Source: Neomesorhizobium albiziae
GTDB taxonomy: Bacteria > Pseudomonadota > Alphaproteobacteria > Rhizobiales > Rhizobiaceae
Assembly (NCBI RefSeq): GCF_900114255.1
Contig: NZ_FOSL01000021.1
Coordinates: 24,430 to 88,429 of the forward strand
DNA: 64,000 bases
Direction of reading: 5' to 3'
How positions within the stretch are numbered: the first letter of the stretch is position 1; each line of letters starts with the position of its first letter. Positions 1 to 8,404 of the stretch are shown piece by piece. Position numbers and translations under genes: made by a program. Below the pieces are notes generated by a model, which was given only the letters and a program-made list of their open reading frames with translations, did no database searches and was not told the DNA's origin.

Positions 1-690
1 TCGGCGCTGACGGCCGAACCGCCTCCCGGCGGGAGTTCGCTGTTCGAAAGCGTCATCCGCAGTGTCGCGCGCAATCATGATATCACCATGCAACACGCTT
101 GCCGGCGCTGGTTCGAATGCTATCTCGATTGTGCGCTCGATCCGCTGGTCAGACTCTACGACCGGTTTGGCGTCGCGCTGGAGGCGCATCAGCAGAACAG
201 CCTGCTCGACCTTTCGCAACAGGGACTGCCGAGCCGGTATCTCTATCGCGACAGCCAGGGATTCTACCTCTCGAACGCTTTCAAGGCACGGTGGTATGGC
301 CTGGTTCCCGAGATCGTGCAGGTTCGCGGCCTCTTCTTCGATGACCGTGAAATCCGTGATCGGTTCTCCTACTACCTCATCGTCAACCAGATCTTCTCCG
401 TCATCGCACGCGCCGGACATGACGGCCTGGCGAGCGAGGCCGAATTGCTTGGTGTGCTGCGCACGAGGCTGAAGAAACTTGCCGGCGAGATGACCGGCGC
501 CGGCGGCGAATTCGCTGCCGGTCTGCTGGACAAACCGAACATCACCGCAAAAGCCAACTTGGCGATACGGCTGCGCAATGTCGATGAATTGGCAGCCAGC
601 GGCAACACGATCTATACGCATTTTCCCAATCCGTTGAGCCGCATCGGGCTTTTCAAGGCCGCGGAGATGGCGCATGCCATTGCCTCTTGA
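1..690 (+). CDS. asbA: IucA/IucC-family siderophore synthetase, C-terminal part (AsbA-like)
   Basis: The reading frame is already open at base 1, so the gene begins upstream and only about 229 C-terminal residues are present. The visible part is the C-terminal FhuF-like/thumb region of IucA/IucC NIS synthetases, with the family signature ALEAHQQNSLLDL early in the fragment. Enzymes of this family use ATP to condense citrate or its derivatives with amines or hydroxylamines. The next gene starts inside its last 17 bases, which indicates translational coupling. The symbol rests on order: in the petrobactin locus asbA precedes asbB and asbC. The missing N-terminal half means I cannot check the ATP- and citrate-binding residues. 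It could equally be the AsbB-type paralogue of the pair. Confidence 0.85.
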   Translation, partial: SALTAEPPPGGSSLFESVIRSVARNHDITMQHACRRWFECYLDCALDPLVRLYDRFGVALEAHQQNSLLDLSQQGLPSRYLYRDSQGFYLSNAFKARWYGLVPEIVQVRGLFFDDREIRDRFSYYLIVNQIFSVIARAGHDGLASEAELLGVLRTRLKKLAGEMTGAGGEFAAGLLDKPNITAKANLAIRLRNVDELAASGNTIYTHFPNPLSRIGLFKAAEMAHAIAS

Positions 691-2383
691 TCTCCACGGC
701 ACTCCGGCGCGGCGCGTCATGCGCCAGTTGGCCGAGGCATTGGTCTATGAAGGCCTCGTCGAGTGTGCTGTGTCTCGCCGTGGCGAAAAATATCGCTTCG
801 AATGGTCCTACGATGGCGGCGCGATACGCTGCGAAGGACATGTCGGCGCCTTCGGCCGCGTCAGGATCGTTCCCGAAACGATCGAACATGGCTGTGGCGG
901 CCAATGGCGGCCGGCGACGCTCGACGATCTTCTGGCGAGCGCGGGTGGCTGTCCCCAAAGGCGCGCTGAGCTTGCATTCGAACTGGACCGGACGCTTGAT
1001 TTAAGCGCCTGGAACGACGGAAATCTTTCTCCCCGGCCGCGTCGTGATCTGCCATTCGCTGAACTCGACAGCGCGATGGACGAGGGGCATCCCTACCATC
1101 CCTGCTTCAAGGCGCGCACCGGTTTCGACCACCATGACCAAGCGGCGTACGGCCCCGAGGCACGCAATTCGTTCCAACTAGCCTGGCTGGCGATTGCGCC
1201 CGAACGCCTGCACTCGGCACTTCCCTCGGACGAACAGCCCTTCTGGACGCAGGAACTCGGCGCTGAAACCTATTCGATCCTAAATGAACGGCGCACCCGG
1301 CTCGGTGGCGATGCAGGGCGGTTCGGCCTGATGCCGCTGCATCCCTGGCAGTGGAGAGCATTGCAGGGATCGGCGTTGGCTGGCTGGCTGGCGGAGGGTT
1401 CGGCCGTTTACCTCGGCGAGGTTGGCGACCGCTACACGGCGAGCCAATCCGTGCGGACCCTCTTCAATCGCGACCATCCGCAACGCGCCAATCTCAAACT
1501 GCCGATGAACCTCGTCAACTCGTCGGCCATGCGCATCATCGAACCGCATTCAGTGTGCAGCGCGCCCACGATCAGTCGCTGGCTCAAGGAGATCGTCGCC
1601 AGCGATCGACTGCTCGAGGAGCGCTACCCGCTTGCGATACTCGGCGAATATGCCGGCACGGTCGCGGATCGCGACGGTCCGCTTGCCGGACAGATTGCAG
1701 CGATCTGGCGCGAAGACGTGACAGCCGGCCTGAAGCCCGGCGAATCTGCGGCGCCCCTCAACGCGCTGATGGCCGTGGAGAGTGACGGCCGGCCGTTCAT
1801 CGCCGACTGGATAGAGCGGTACGGGCTGGATGCCTGGCTCAGCAGGCTTGTGGACAGGGTGGTGATGCCGGTGTGTCACCTTCTCGTCGCCCATGGCATC
1901 GCAACGGAATCGCATGGCCAGAACCTGATCCTGATCCATCGCGACGGCTGGCCGGCCAGGCTGGCGATGCGTGACTTCCACGACAGCGTCGAATACGTAC
2001 CCTCCTTCCTGCGCGACCCCCACAGGGTTCCCGACTTCGCCACCTTGAACCCCGCCTATCGCGATGCCGCGCCCAACCAATATTACTGGATGGAGAGCGC
2101 TCCGTTGCTCGGCGAACTCTTCCTCGACGCCCTGTTCGTCTACAACCTCGCCGAAATCTCACACCTCCTCCACCGCTGCTACGGCCTCGACGAAGCGGTG
2201 TTCTGGTCCGACGTCGGCCGGCGGTTGCAGAGCCATTTCCAACAGTTCGGACTGACCCGCCGGGAGGCCGAACTTGGGCTTTTCCAGCCTCGTATCCGCA
2301 CCGAATCGCTGCTTCGGCGCAAGCTCTCACGCCCTGGCGCAGAATGCGCCCACGAAATCCCCAACAGTCTGGTAGCCGCGTAA
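674..2383 (+). CDS. asbB: IucA/IucC-family NIS siderophore synthetase (AsbB-like)
   Basis: This is a complete 569-residue NIS synthetase, slightly shorter than the usual 580-610. The start at 674 is supported by GGAG seven bases upstream. The ATP-binding motif HPYHPCFKARTGF is at residues 139-151. Further family blocks are MPLHPWQW near 219, KLPMNLVNSSAMR near 280 and the catalytic-domain block HGQNLILIHRDG followed by MRDFHDS near 414-438. Such enzymes adenylate a citrate carboxylate and couple it to a polyamine or amine in the cytoplasm. With the adjacent AMP ligase, aryl carrier, AsbE and AsbF, its likely job is assembly of a citrate-spermidine siderophore of the petrobactin type. The gene overlaps its upstream partner and lies 9 bases before asbC. 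Exact substrate and order of condensation cannot be read from the sequence. Confidence 0.9.
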   Translation: MPLPLDLHGTPARRVMRQLAEALVYEGLVECAVSRRGEKYRFEWSYDGGAIRCEGHVGAFGRVRIVPETIEHGCGGQWRPATLDDLLASAGGCPQRRAELAFELDRTLDLSAWNDGNLSPRPRRDLPFAELDSAMDEGHPYHPCFKARTGFDHHDQAAYGPEARNSFQLAWLAIAPERLHSALPSDEQPFWTQELGAETYSILNERRTRLGGDAGRFGLMPLHPWQWRALQGSALAGWLAEGSAVYLGEVGDRYTASQSVRTLFNRDHPQRANLKLPMNLVNSSAMRIIEPHSVCSAPTISRWLKEIVASDRLLEERYPLAILGEYAGTVADRDGPLAGQIAAIWREDVTAGLKPGESAAPLNALMAVESDGRPFIADWIERYGLDAWLSRLVDRVVMPVCHLLVAHGIATESHGQNLILIHRDGWPARLAMRDFHDSVEYVPSFLRDPHRVPDFATLNPAYRDAAPNQYYWMESAPLLGELFLDALFVYNLAEISHLLHRCYGLDEAVFWSDVGRRLQSHFQQFGLTRREAELGLFQPRIRTESLLRRKLSRPGAECAHEIPNSLVAA

Positions 2384-2392
2384 GGAGACAGA

Positions 2393-3664
2393 ATGATCAG
2401 AATTAACGACACGGTCTTCGATCAGGCCTATTTCCGGGACGCGTCGGACCGCGTCGCCGCTGCTGCCCATCTCGACAGGCGCGCCGGCGATCGTTTTGCG
2501 GTCTGTTTCTCGGAAGCGCAGGATTGGCTTGCGTTCTTCTTCGCCGCACGCGCTGCCGGCGCGAGCATTCTGCCGCTGCATCCCTCGACACCCTATGCCG
2601 CGGCGCGCCGTCAGGCCGAGACGGCAAAGTGCAACTGGCTTTTCTACAACCGACTGGAAGGCGAACCGATCTGCGAGGAACGGTCGGTTGGGCCGGGGCA
2701 GCTGTTGCAGATGAGCTCGGGCACGACCGGCGAACCGAAATGCATCGCGCGCGCCTGGAGCGACATCGACAACGAGATCGAACACTATACGGCTGCGTTC
2801 ACCGGGCCGCAGGATATGACGCCGCTGGTCGCCTGCCCGACCACCCATTCCTACGGCCTGATCTGCGGCATACTGGTGGCGCTGAAGCGGGGCCGGACGC
2901 CCGCCATACTGGATACGGGCAATCCTAAATTCCTGCTGCGCAAACTGCGGGAAACGGAGCGGCCCTACCTGATTTCGTCGCCGGCGGTCCTGCATACGCT
3001 TGCCAGGCTCATGCCGGCCGATGAAAAAATCCACGCGACAATGACCTCGGGGACGCTACTGCCCGAACCCTGGTTCGATCAGATCCGGCGCAAGTCCATC
3101 CATATGTTCCAGCAATATGGCTGCTCGGAAGCAGGCTGCATCGCCATCAACTCCGAAGTCCAGGCGGCGAATGAAGTCGGCTATGTACTGCCACGCTTCT
3201 CGCTGCGCGACGCCGGCTCCGCCGGCGATCCGAAGGAGATCGCCGTCGAGCGCGCAGGCACGACGGTGGAAACGCGCGACCTCGGCTATCGCCGCGAGGA
3301 CGGCATGCTGGTCTTCCTTTCGCGCCTCGACGATTTGATCAACGTGTCCGGCCTCAACGTCTACCCGAAGGAGGTAGAGGACGTGGTGATGACGTTAGAA
3401 GGCATCGGCGACGCCGTCGTGTTCCGCAAGCAGGATGCATTCGCGGGCGAGCGTGTCGCGCTCCTCTTCAGCGCCGACCGGACGATTGACCGGGCACGGC
3501 TGCGGGAATGGTGCGCCGAACGCCTCGCGGCACACCAGATGCCGACCGAAATCGTCCAGGTGGAGCGGATCCCGCGACAGGCGAACGGCAAGATCTCCAG
3601 GCGCGACGTGGCTGCTCGTTATGGCGCCGGCGAATTCGCGGCAACACAGACGGAGGCGGCATGA
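2393..3664 (+). CDS. asbC: Aryl-AMP ligase loading 3,4-dihydroxybenzoate (AsbC-like)
   Basis: This 423-residue ANL-superfamily adenylating enzyme begins after a strong AAGGAGACAG ribosome site. The P-loop-like motif MSSGTTGEPK is at residues 107-116, the hinge region GYRREDGMLVFLSRLDDLIN and the block VSGLNVYPKEVE follow, and the catalytic lysine of ANGK is Lys400. It is shorter than typical 520-550-residue aryl-AMP ligases but close to Bacillus AsbC at about 410. In petrobactin synthesis AsbC activates 3,4-dihydroxybenzoate and transfers it to the AsbD carrier. That assignment rests on length, gene order and the clear AsbF downstream. The stop codon overlaps the next start as ATGA at 3661-3664, indicating translational coupling. 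Confidence 0.88.
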   Translation: MIRINDTVFDQAYFRDASDRVAAAAHLDRRAGDRFAVCFSEAQDWLAFFFAARAAGASILPLHPSTPYAAARRQAETAKCNWLFYNRLEGEPICEERSVGPGQLLQMSSGTTGEPKCIARAWSDIDNEIEHYTAAFTGPQDMTPLVACPTTHSYGLICGILVALKRGRTPAILDTGNPKFLLRKLRETERPYLISSPAVLHTLARLMPADEKIHATMTSGTLLPEPWFDQIRRKSIHMFQQYGCSEAGCIAINSEVQAANEVGYVLPRFSLRDAGSAGDPKEIAVERAGTTVETRDLGYRREDGMLVFLSRLDDLINVSGLNVYPKEVEDVVMTLEGIGDAVVFRKQDAFAGERVALLFSADRTIDRARLREWCAERLAAHQMPTEIVQVERIPRQANGKISRRDVAARYGAGEFAATQTEAA

Positions 3665-5007
3665 TGACCCGCGATCAGGTGCTCCGTGCGATCGAAACGA
3701 TCCTGCGCGACAAGCTCAACCACAAGCACATGAACATGTTCGCGCCCGATGCGCGGCTGAACGAGGACCTTTATCTCGATTCCGTGCTCATTCTGGAAAT
3801 CATGCTCGGCCTCGAACTCGAGCATGGCGTGGCGTTGCCGGAGGAGGTCATCAGCCGCCAGGACCTCGAGACTGTCGACGATCTGGCGCGGCTGTTCGTC
3901 GAAGCATCGGACTCCGGCCGAACAAAGGTGAAGCCGAGCGAAGCGCTGGCCTTCACCCGCGCCGAACAGGAAGCGAACGAGCGGATCGGCGTGCATGGCG
4001 AGGACTATGTCGACATCAAGGTTCACTGCTTCGTCAGCAATGTCTGCCACGCCGTGAAGCAAAGGCAACTCGATCATCGGCCTTTCTTCTTTGGCGTCTG
4101 GGATGCGGGCTTCGCCATCGATGGAAGCTGGCGGCTTGCCTATCACGCGCCTGAAATCAATCACGACTTCTTCCGCGACTGGTTCGAGCGTCTGTACGGT
4201 CCGAAGGTCCGCCAATGGTACCGGCCGGACGCTGCGAAGCAGCAGAACCTGGCGACGATGCTGGAGCTTCTGGAGCACAAGAAGCCGAGCGAATACCTGA
4301 TGGTCATGCTCGACCTCTTCCACCTGCCCGAGCGCGAGAACAAATTCAACCAGAACCCGTTTCCGCACTATCTGATGCTCGAGGACACCGACGACCCTGC
4401 GGTGTGGATGGTTCTGGACCCCGACTTCCGCTGGGAAGGCAGGATCGAAAAGGAAAAAGTCATCAACGCGATCATGCAGCCGACGGTGGCGGGGGGCTTC
4501 ATCTTCGACGCCGCCGACATCAGGAAACCCTCCCCCGTCGATCTGCGCGACTACTTCCTCGCCTGTTTTCACGAGGACGACAATCTTTTGACGCGCGCCG
4601 CCCGTGAGATCGTCCGCGCCCATGTCGAAGGCCGCGACGGCGTCCAGCTCACTGCGCTTGCCACGGCCTTGCGTGAACTGCCGGTCCTCTCCATCCGCAA
4701 ATACGCGCTCGAGCACGGCTTCGCCTTCTTCTGGCGGTCGATGCAGCTTTCGAACGCCGAATTCGACATCATTTGCGACGACATCGAAGCGCTGATCCAG
4801 GAATTCAAGTCGCTTCACTATGCCATCATGAAGCTCAGCCAAACCGGCTCCGACGCCGCGGCGGCGCGTGTCTTCGAAAAGCTCGATGCGCTGGACGCGA
4901 TGGAGCGCAGCCTCAAGGGCCGTCTCGCCCAGACCTACCGGATATGGTGCGACACGCACGGCCTTCTTCACACTCCGCGCCACGTTCCGGAAGGGGCCGT
5001 CGCATGA
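3661..5007 (+). CDS. Fusion of aryl carrier protein (AsbD) and condensing protein AsbE
   Basis: I place the start at ATG 3661, overlapping the asbC stop as ATGA. An upstream in-frame start at 3508 would overlap asbC by 157 bases. The 448-residue product has two parts. Residues 1-85 are an acyl/aryl carrier domain with the phosphopantetheine motif LYLDSVLILE, Ser41 being the predicted attachment site. Residues from about 95 to 440 match AsbE in length and position (AsbE about 330 residues), including a KVHCFVSNVCHAV block and an AEFDIICDDIEALIQEF block. In Bacillus these are separate genes; here no stop or start separates them. The protein should carry 3,4-dihydroxybenzoate on Ser41 and pass it to the spermidine arm. 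The next gene overlaps by ATGA. The AsbE part is called from context and recall rather than alignment. Confidence 0.82.
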   Translation: MMTRDQVLRAIETILRDKLNHKHMNMFAPDARLNEDLYLDSVLILEIMLGLELEHGVALPEEVISRQDLETVDDLARLFVEASDSGRTKVKPSEALAFTRAEQEANERIGVHGEDYVDIKVHCFVSNVCHAVKQRQLDHRPFFFGVWDAGFAIDGSWRLAYHAPEINHDFFRDWFERLYGPKVRQWYRPDAAKQQNLATMLELLEHKKPSEYLMVMLDLFHLPERENKFNQNPFPHYLMLEDTDDPAVWMVLDPDFRWEGRIEKEKVINAIMQPTVAGGFIFDAADIRKPSPVDLRDYFLACFHEDDNLLTRAAREIVRAHVEGRDGVQLTALATALRELPVLSIRKYALEHGFAFFWRSMQLSNAEFDIICDDIEALIQEFKSLHYAIMKLSQTGSDAAAARVFEKLDALDAMERSLKGRLAQTYRIWCDTHGLLHTPRHVPEGAVA

Positions 5008-5849
5008 GACTGTCGCTCTGCACGATAACGTTTCGCCATCATCTGCTGTCGCTCGAAGACATCGCACGCTGGGCGGCGGCGAACAATTTCCAGGGCATCG
5101 AACTGTGGGCAGCGCACGCCCGCAACATGCAGCACATGACCGACCGTGACGCCGACTGGATGGCGGCGTTCGGCCTTTCCGTGCCGATGCTCAGCGACTA
5201 TCTCCCCCTCGACGAAGACCTGGCGTCGCTTCGCTACGCCACATCGAATCTCTGCCGCCTTGCCCGCCGCTGGGGCGCTGGCAAGGTGCGAACGTTCGCG
5301 GGCAAAACAGCCAGCCGCGATATCTCGCCCGAAGGCCGCTGGCGGCTTTCGGCCCGGCTCAAAGACGCCTGCATGATCGCCCATGACCAGGGCTGCCAGC
5401 TCCTGGTCGAGACACACCCGGGAACGCTTGCCGACACGCTGCCGTCGACGCAGCGCCTCATCGAAGAGACCGATCACCCGGCGCTCGGCGTCAATTTCGA
5501 CACCTTGCATGTCTGGGAGGGCGGCGACGATCCGGTTGCCGCGCATCGCGCGCTGCTGCCGCACATCCGGCACTACCATTTGAAAAACGTGCGCTCGCGC
5601 GCCGACCTCGCCGTGTTCGAGCCGGCCAATGTCTACGCGGCAGCAGGCAAGCGAACCGGAATGACGGCTCTCTTCGACGGCGCCGTGGATTATCTGGAAT
5701 TCCTGGACGAAGTATTCCAGCGCGACGATGTCGATGCGTCGCTCGAATGGTTCGGCGGCGATTGCTTCAGCATCCTCGCCAACGACGCCCGCAACATGCG
5801 CCTTCTCAAGGCTGACCGGGATGCGCCAATCCGCGCCGGAGTGGCCTGA
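5004..5849 (+). CDS. asbF: 3-dehydroshikimate dehydratase AsbF, makes 3,4-dihydroxybenzoate
   Basis: The start at 5004 overlaps the previous stop by ATGA and gives 281 residues, the same size as Bacillus AsbF (280). It is a TIM-barrel protein of the xylose-isomerase/AP-endonuclease 2 type. Blocks I recognise from AsbF are SLCTITFRH at the N-terminus, ETHPGTLADTLPST at 136-149, HYHLKN at 190-195, VFEPANVYAAAGKRTGM at 204-220 and SLEWFGG at 246-252. Candidate divalent-metal ligands are Glu136, Asp166, His192 and Glu248, with His169 nearby. The enzyme converts the shikimate-pathway intermediate 3-dehydroshikimate to 3,4-dihydroxybenzoate, the catechol of petrobactin. This is the strongest single piece of evidence for the identity of the operon. 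It is the last gene of the visible operon. Confidence 0.93.
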   Translation: MRLSLCTITFRHHLLSLEDIARWAAANNFQGIELWAAHARNMQHMTDRDADWMAAFGLSVPMLSDYLPLDEDLASLRYATSNLCRLARRWGAGKVRTFAGKTASRDISPEGRWRLSARLKDACMIAHDQGCQLLVETHPGTLADTLPSTQRLIEETDHPALGVNFDTLHVWEGGDDPVAAHRALLPHIRHYHLKNVRSRADLAVFEPANVYAAAGKRTGMTALFDGAVDYLEFLDEVFQRDDVDASLEWFGGDCFSILANDARNMRLLKADRDAPIRAGVA

Positions 5850-5862
5850 GACTCCGTTTCCC

Positions 5863-6133
5863 AGAGCGTTTTGCCGCCAGGCGGATCCACCCGGCGTCAC
5901 ACACGCGGCTAAGAGACCATTTGGAAATCCGTCAGGGCGTGGCGGAATCGAAGATGGGCGCGTTAGCGACCAAACAGGTTATTTCGAGAACCGGAGCGCA
6001 GCGTACATTTGGGTACGTGAGCACCGGAAGCGCAGAAATTGCCATTTGCAGCCCGCCATCACGGATTTCCAAACGGTCTCTAAACAACAGATAGAGCGCA
6101 ATGCCCGGTTCAACCCGGATGCATTCCGCTCTA
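5863..6133. repeat. Repeat A copy, interrupted by a MITE-like element
   Basis: The left part (5863-5912, beginning AGAGCGTTTTGCCGCCAGG) and right part (6081-6133, ending GCATTCCGCTCTA) together reproduce the roughly 100-bp repeat A seen intact at 31188-31294 and 35464-35567. The two parts are separated by a 168-bp insertion. The repeat fills most of the gap between asbF (stop 5849) and the next gene (start 6168). Its right half folds into a hairpin from AGAGCGCAATGC and GCATTCCGCTCT, which could act as a transcription stop for the siderophore operon. Confidence 0.75.
5913..6080. mobile_element. MITE-like element (repeat B, copy 1) inserted in repeat A
   Basis: The element is 168 bp long. Its ends are inverted repeats: gagaccatttggaaatccgt at 5913-5932 matches the reverse complement of 6061-6080 at 19 of 20 positions. 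TAA flanks it on both sides (5910-5912 and 6081-6083), consistent with a 3-bp target duplication. Removing the element plus one TAA restores an almost standard repeat A sequence. It carries no open frame of note. The core (about 5981-6060) is shared with the element at 42557-42700, including TTTCGAGAACCG and a GCGTAC...GTACGT pair. It may have been moved by an IS5-like transposase supplied elsewhere; no such gene is in the window. Confidence 0.65.
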
Positions 6134-6167
6134 TGACTGCGGCGGCCGCGTCGCGAGGAGGGCAAGC

Positions 6168-7202
6168 ATGCGCAGCAGCAAGGTGATCCACATCGTTTCC
6201 TGCCATGCCGAAGGCGAGGTGGGCGACGTCATCGTCGGCGGTGTGGCGCCGCCGCCCGGCCAAACGCTTTGGGAGCAGCGGCGTTTCATCGCCGAAGAGA
6301 AAACCTTGCGGAACTTCGTGCTCAACGAACCGCGCGGCGGCGTCTTCAGGCACGTGAACCTGCTTGTCCCGCCCAAAGACCCGCGCGCCGCGATGGGGTT
6401 CATCATCATGGAACCGGAAGACACGCCGCCGATGTCCGGCTCCAATTCGATCTGCGTTTCGACGGTTCTGCTCGACAGCGGCATCGTTCCGATGCAGGAG
6501 CCGGAAACGCGATTTGTGCTTGAAGCGCCCGGCGGCCTGGTCGAGGTCGCGGCGGCCTGCCGAAATGGCAAGGCCGAGCGGATCGCGGTCACCAACGTGC
6601 CGTCCTTCGCCGACAAGCTCGATGCGAAACTCGAAGTCGACGGCCTCGGCACGCTGACGGTCGACACGGCTTACGGTGGCGACAGCTTCGTCATCGCCGA
6701 CGCCCGCGCGCTGGGGTTTGCTGTGTCGCCCGACGAAGCCCGCGAGCTTGCCGAAACCGGCATCAAGATCACTCGCGCGGCCAACGAGCAACTCGGCTTC
6801 TCGCACCCCGAAAATCCGGAGTGGGACCACATCTCGTTCTGCCAGCTGACGCTCCCTATCGAAGAAAAGGACGGCATGCTGCATGGCCGCAATACGGTCG
6901 TCATCCAGCCGGCCAAGCTCGACCGCTCGCCGACCGGCACCGGCTGCTCGGCACGCATGGCGGTGCTCCATGCGCGCGGGCTGATGAAGGTCGGCCAGCG
7001 CTTCACCGGCCACTCGATCATCGATTCCACGTTTGAGTGCCGCATCCTCAGAGAGACGGCGGTCGCCGGCCGCCGGGCCATAGTGCCGGAGATTTCCGGC
7101 CGCGCCTGGGTCACCGGCACACACCAGCTGATGCTCGACCCCGACGATCCCTGGCCGTCCGGCTACCGGCTCGCCGACACCTGGCCCATCCTTGCGGGTT
7201 AG
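6168..7202 (+). CDS. Proline racemase superfamily protein (hydroxyproline dehydratase/epimerase-like)
   Basis: The 344-residue product starts after GAGGAGG at 6155-6161. It has the proline-racemase fold signatures: an N-terminal [13 protein letters not shown] block, the first catalytic-site loop [10 protein letters not shown] at 87-96 and the second-site loop [14 protein letters not shown] at 252-265. In proline racemase and 4-hydroxyproline epimerase both catalytic positions are usually Cys, and in trans-3-hydroxy-L-proline dehydratase they are usually Cys and Thr. Here they are Ser90 and Thr256, and the usual His after MCG is Ser92. This argues against racemase activity and for a dehydratase-like or untested reaction. 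The gene converges with the aminotransferase and overlaps it by 4 bases. No hydroxyproline transporter or dehydrogenase lies next to it. Confidence 0.8.
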   Translation: MRSSKVIHIVSCHAEGEVGDVIVGGVAPPPGQTLWEQRRFIAEEKTLRNFVLNEPRGGVFRHVNLLVPPKDPRAAMGFIIMEPEDTPPMSGSNSICVSTVLLDSGIVPMQEPETRFVLEAPGGLVEVAAACRNGKAERIAVTNVPSFADKLDAKLEVDGLGTLTVDTAYGGDSFVIADARALGFAVSPDEARELAETGIKITRAANEQLGFSHPENPEWDHISFCQLTLPIEEKDGMLHGRNTVVIQPAKLDRSPTGTGCSARMAVLHARGLMKVGQRFTGHSIIDSTFECRILRETAVAGRRAIVPEISGRAWVTGTHQLMLDPDDPWPSGYRLADTWPILAG

Positions 7203-8383
7203 CTGGTGACGGCCACGATCGCCTTGGCGAGATAGTCCAGCCGGTCGCCCGGTAGGCCCGCGACATTGATGCGGCTGTCGCCAACGATATAGATGCCGTG
7301 CTCCACACGCAGCCGTTCGACCTCTTCGGGGCTGATGCCAAGGCGCGAGAACATGCCGCGGTGATGCGCCACGAAATCGTAGCGGTCGGAATTGGACTGT
7401 CGCCGCAGTGCCTCGGCAAGCCCTTCTCGCAGCGACACCATGCGCAGGCGCATCGTTTCGAGTTCGGCCAGCCAGTCGGCGCGCAGAGCGTCATCTTCGA
7501 GAATGATGCGCACGGCGGCGGCGCCATGATCCGGCGGCATCGAATACATGCCGCGCGTCACCGACTGCAATTGTCCGACCGCGACATTCGCCTCGGTTTC
7601 GTTGCGTCCCATCAGCATCGCCGCGCCGACACGGTCCCGGTAGACCGAGAAATTCTTCGAGCAGCTCGCCGCGACCGCCATTTCAGGCGCCTTGGCGGCA
7701 AGGATGCGCAGTCCCTCGGCGTCCTCGTCGAGCCCGTCGCCAAAACCCTGATAGGCGATGTCGACGAACGGAAACAGGCCGCGCGCGACGAGCAGGTCGG
7801 CCAGCGCCGACCACTGTTCCCGGTCAAGATTGGCGCCGGTCGGGTTGTGGCAGCAGCCATGCAGAAGCACAATGTCGCCGGCCTTGGCCGCGCCCAGCGT
7901 TTCCATCATCGCGTCGAAACGCACGGCGCCGGTGGCCGGGTCGAAATAGGGATAGTCGCGGGTAACAAGCCCGGCCGCCTTCATCATCGGCACATGGTTC
8001 GGCCATGTCGGGTCGGAGAGCCAGACGGTAGCGCCCGGCCGCACCTTCGCCAGCAGTTCGCCGAGAATCCGCAAAGCGCCGGAACCGCCGGGCGCCTGGC
8101 AGGCGCGGATGCGTTTCGTGTCGGCATTCGCGCCGAACACCAGCGTGACCATCGCCGCGTTGAAGGCGACATCGCCGGCAAGGCCGAGATAAGTCTTGGT
8201 GCTCTGCGTCTGGTAAAGCCGCTGTTCAGCCTCGCGCACCGCCCGCATGATGACGGTCTTGCCGTGCTCATCCTTGTAGACGCCGACGCCAAGATCGATC
8301 TTGTCCGGCCGCGGATCCTCACGGTACATCCCGATCAGGGCGAGGATCTTGTCAGGCTGGGCAGGCTGCAGCGTCTCGAACAT
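7199..8383 (-). CDS. Class I aspartate/aromatic amino acid aminotransferase
   Basis: This 394-residue fold-type I PLP enzyme has the expected length for the AspC/TyrB subgroup. The internal-aldimine lysine is Lys243 in [14 protein letters not shown]. The cofactor-contacting residues Asn180 (HNPTG) and Asp208 (VDIAYQGF) are present. The N-terminus [32 protein letters not shown] is typical of the group, in which tyrosine, phenylalanine, tryptophan and aspartate are common donors. It lies 21 bases downstream of the indolepyruvate oxidoreductase on the same strand. A natural role is to make aryl-pyruvates from aromatic amino acids for that enzyme. Substrate preference cannot be settled from sequence alone. 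Confidence 0.88.
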   Translation of the reverse strand: MFETLQPAQPDKILALIGMYREDPRPDKIDLGVGVYKDEHGKTVIMRAVREAEQRLYQTQSTKTYLGLAGDVAFNAAMVTLVFGANADTKRIRACQAPGGSGALRILGELLAKVRPGATVWLSDPTWPNHVPMMKAAGLVTRDYPYFDPATGAVRFDAMMETLGAAKAGDIVLLHGCCHNPTGANLDREQWSALADLLVARGLFPFVDIAYQGFGDGLDEDAEGLRILAAKAPEMAVAASCSKNFSVYRDRVGAAMLMGRNETEANVAVGQLQSVTRGMYSMPPDHGAAAVRIILEDDALRADWLAELETMRLRMVSLREGLAEALRRQSNSDRYDFVAHHRGMFSRLGISPEEVERLRVEHGIYIVGDSRINVAGLPGDRLDYLAKAIVAVTS

Positions 8384-8404
8384 CGAAGATAATCCCGAAA
8401 AAGA

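Noticed and set aside
3619..5067. 482-residue open frame on the minus strand over asbDE and asbF
   Set aside because: It is antisense to two well-supported genes, has no ribosome site, and its translation has no family features.
6168..7202. Naming the gene as a proline racemase or 4-hydroxyproline epimerase
   Set aside because: The catalytic positions are Ser90 and Thr256, not the usual Cys pair, so only the superfamily is claimed.
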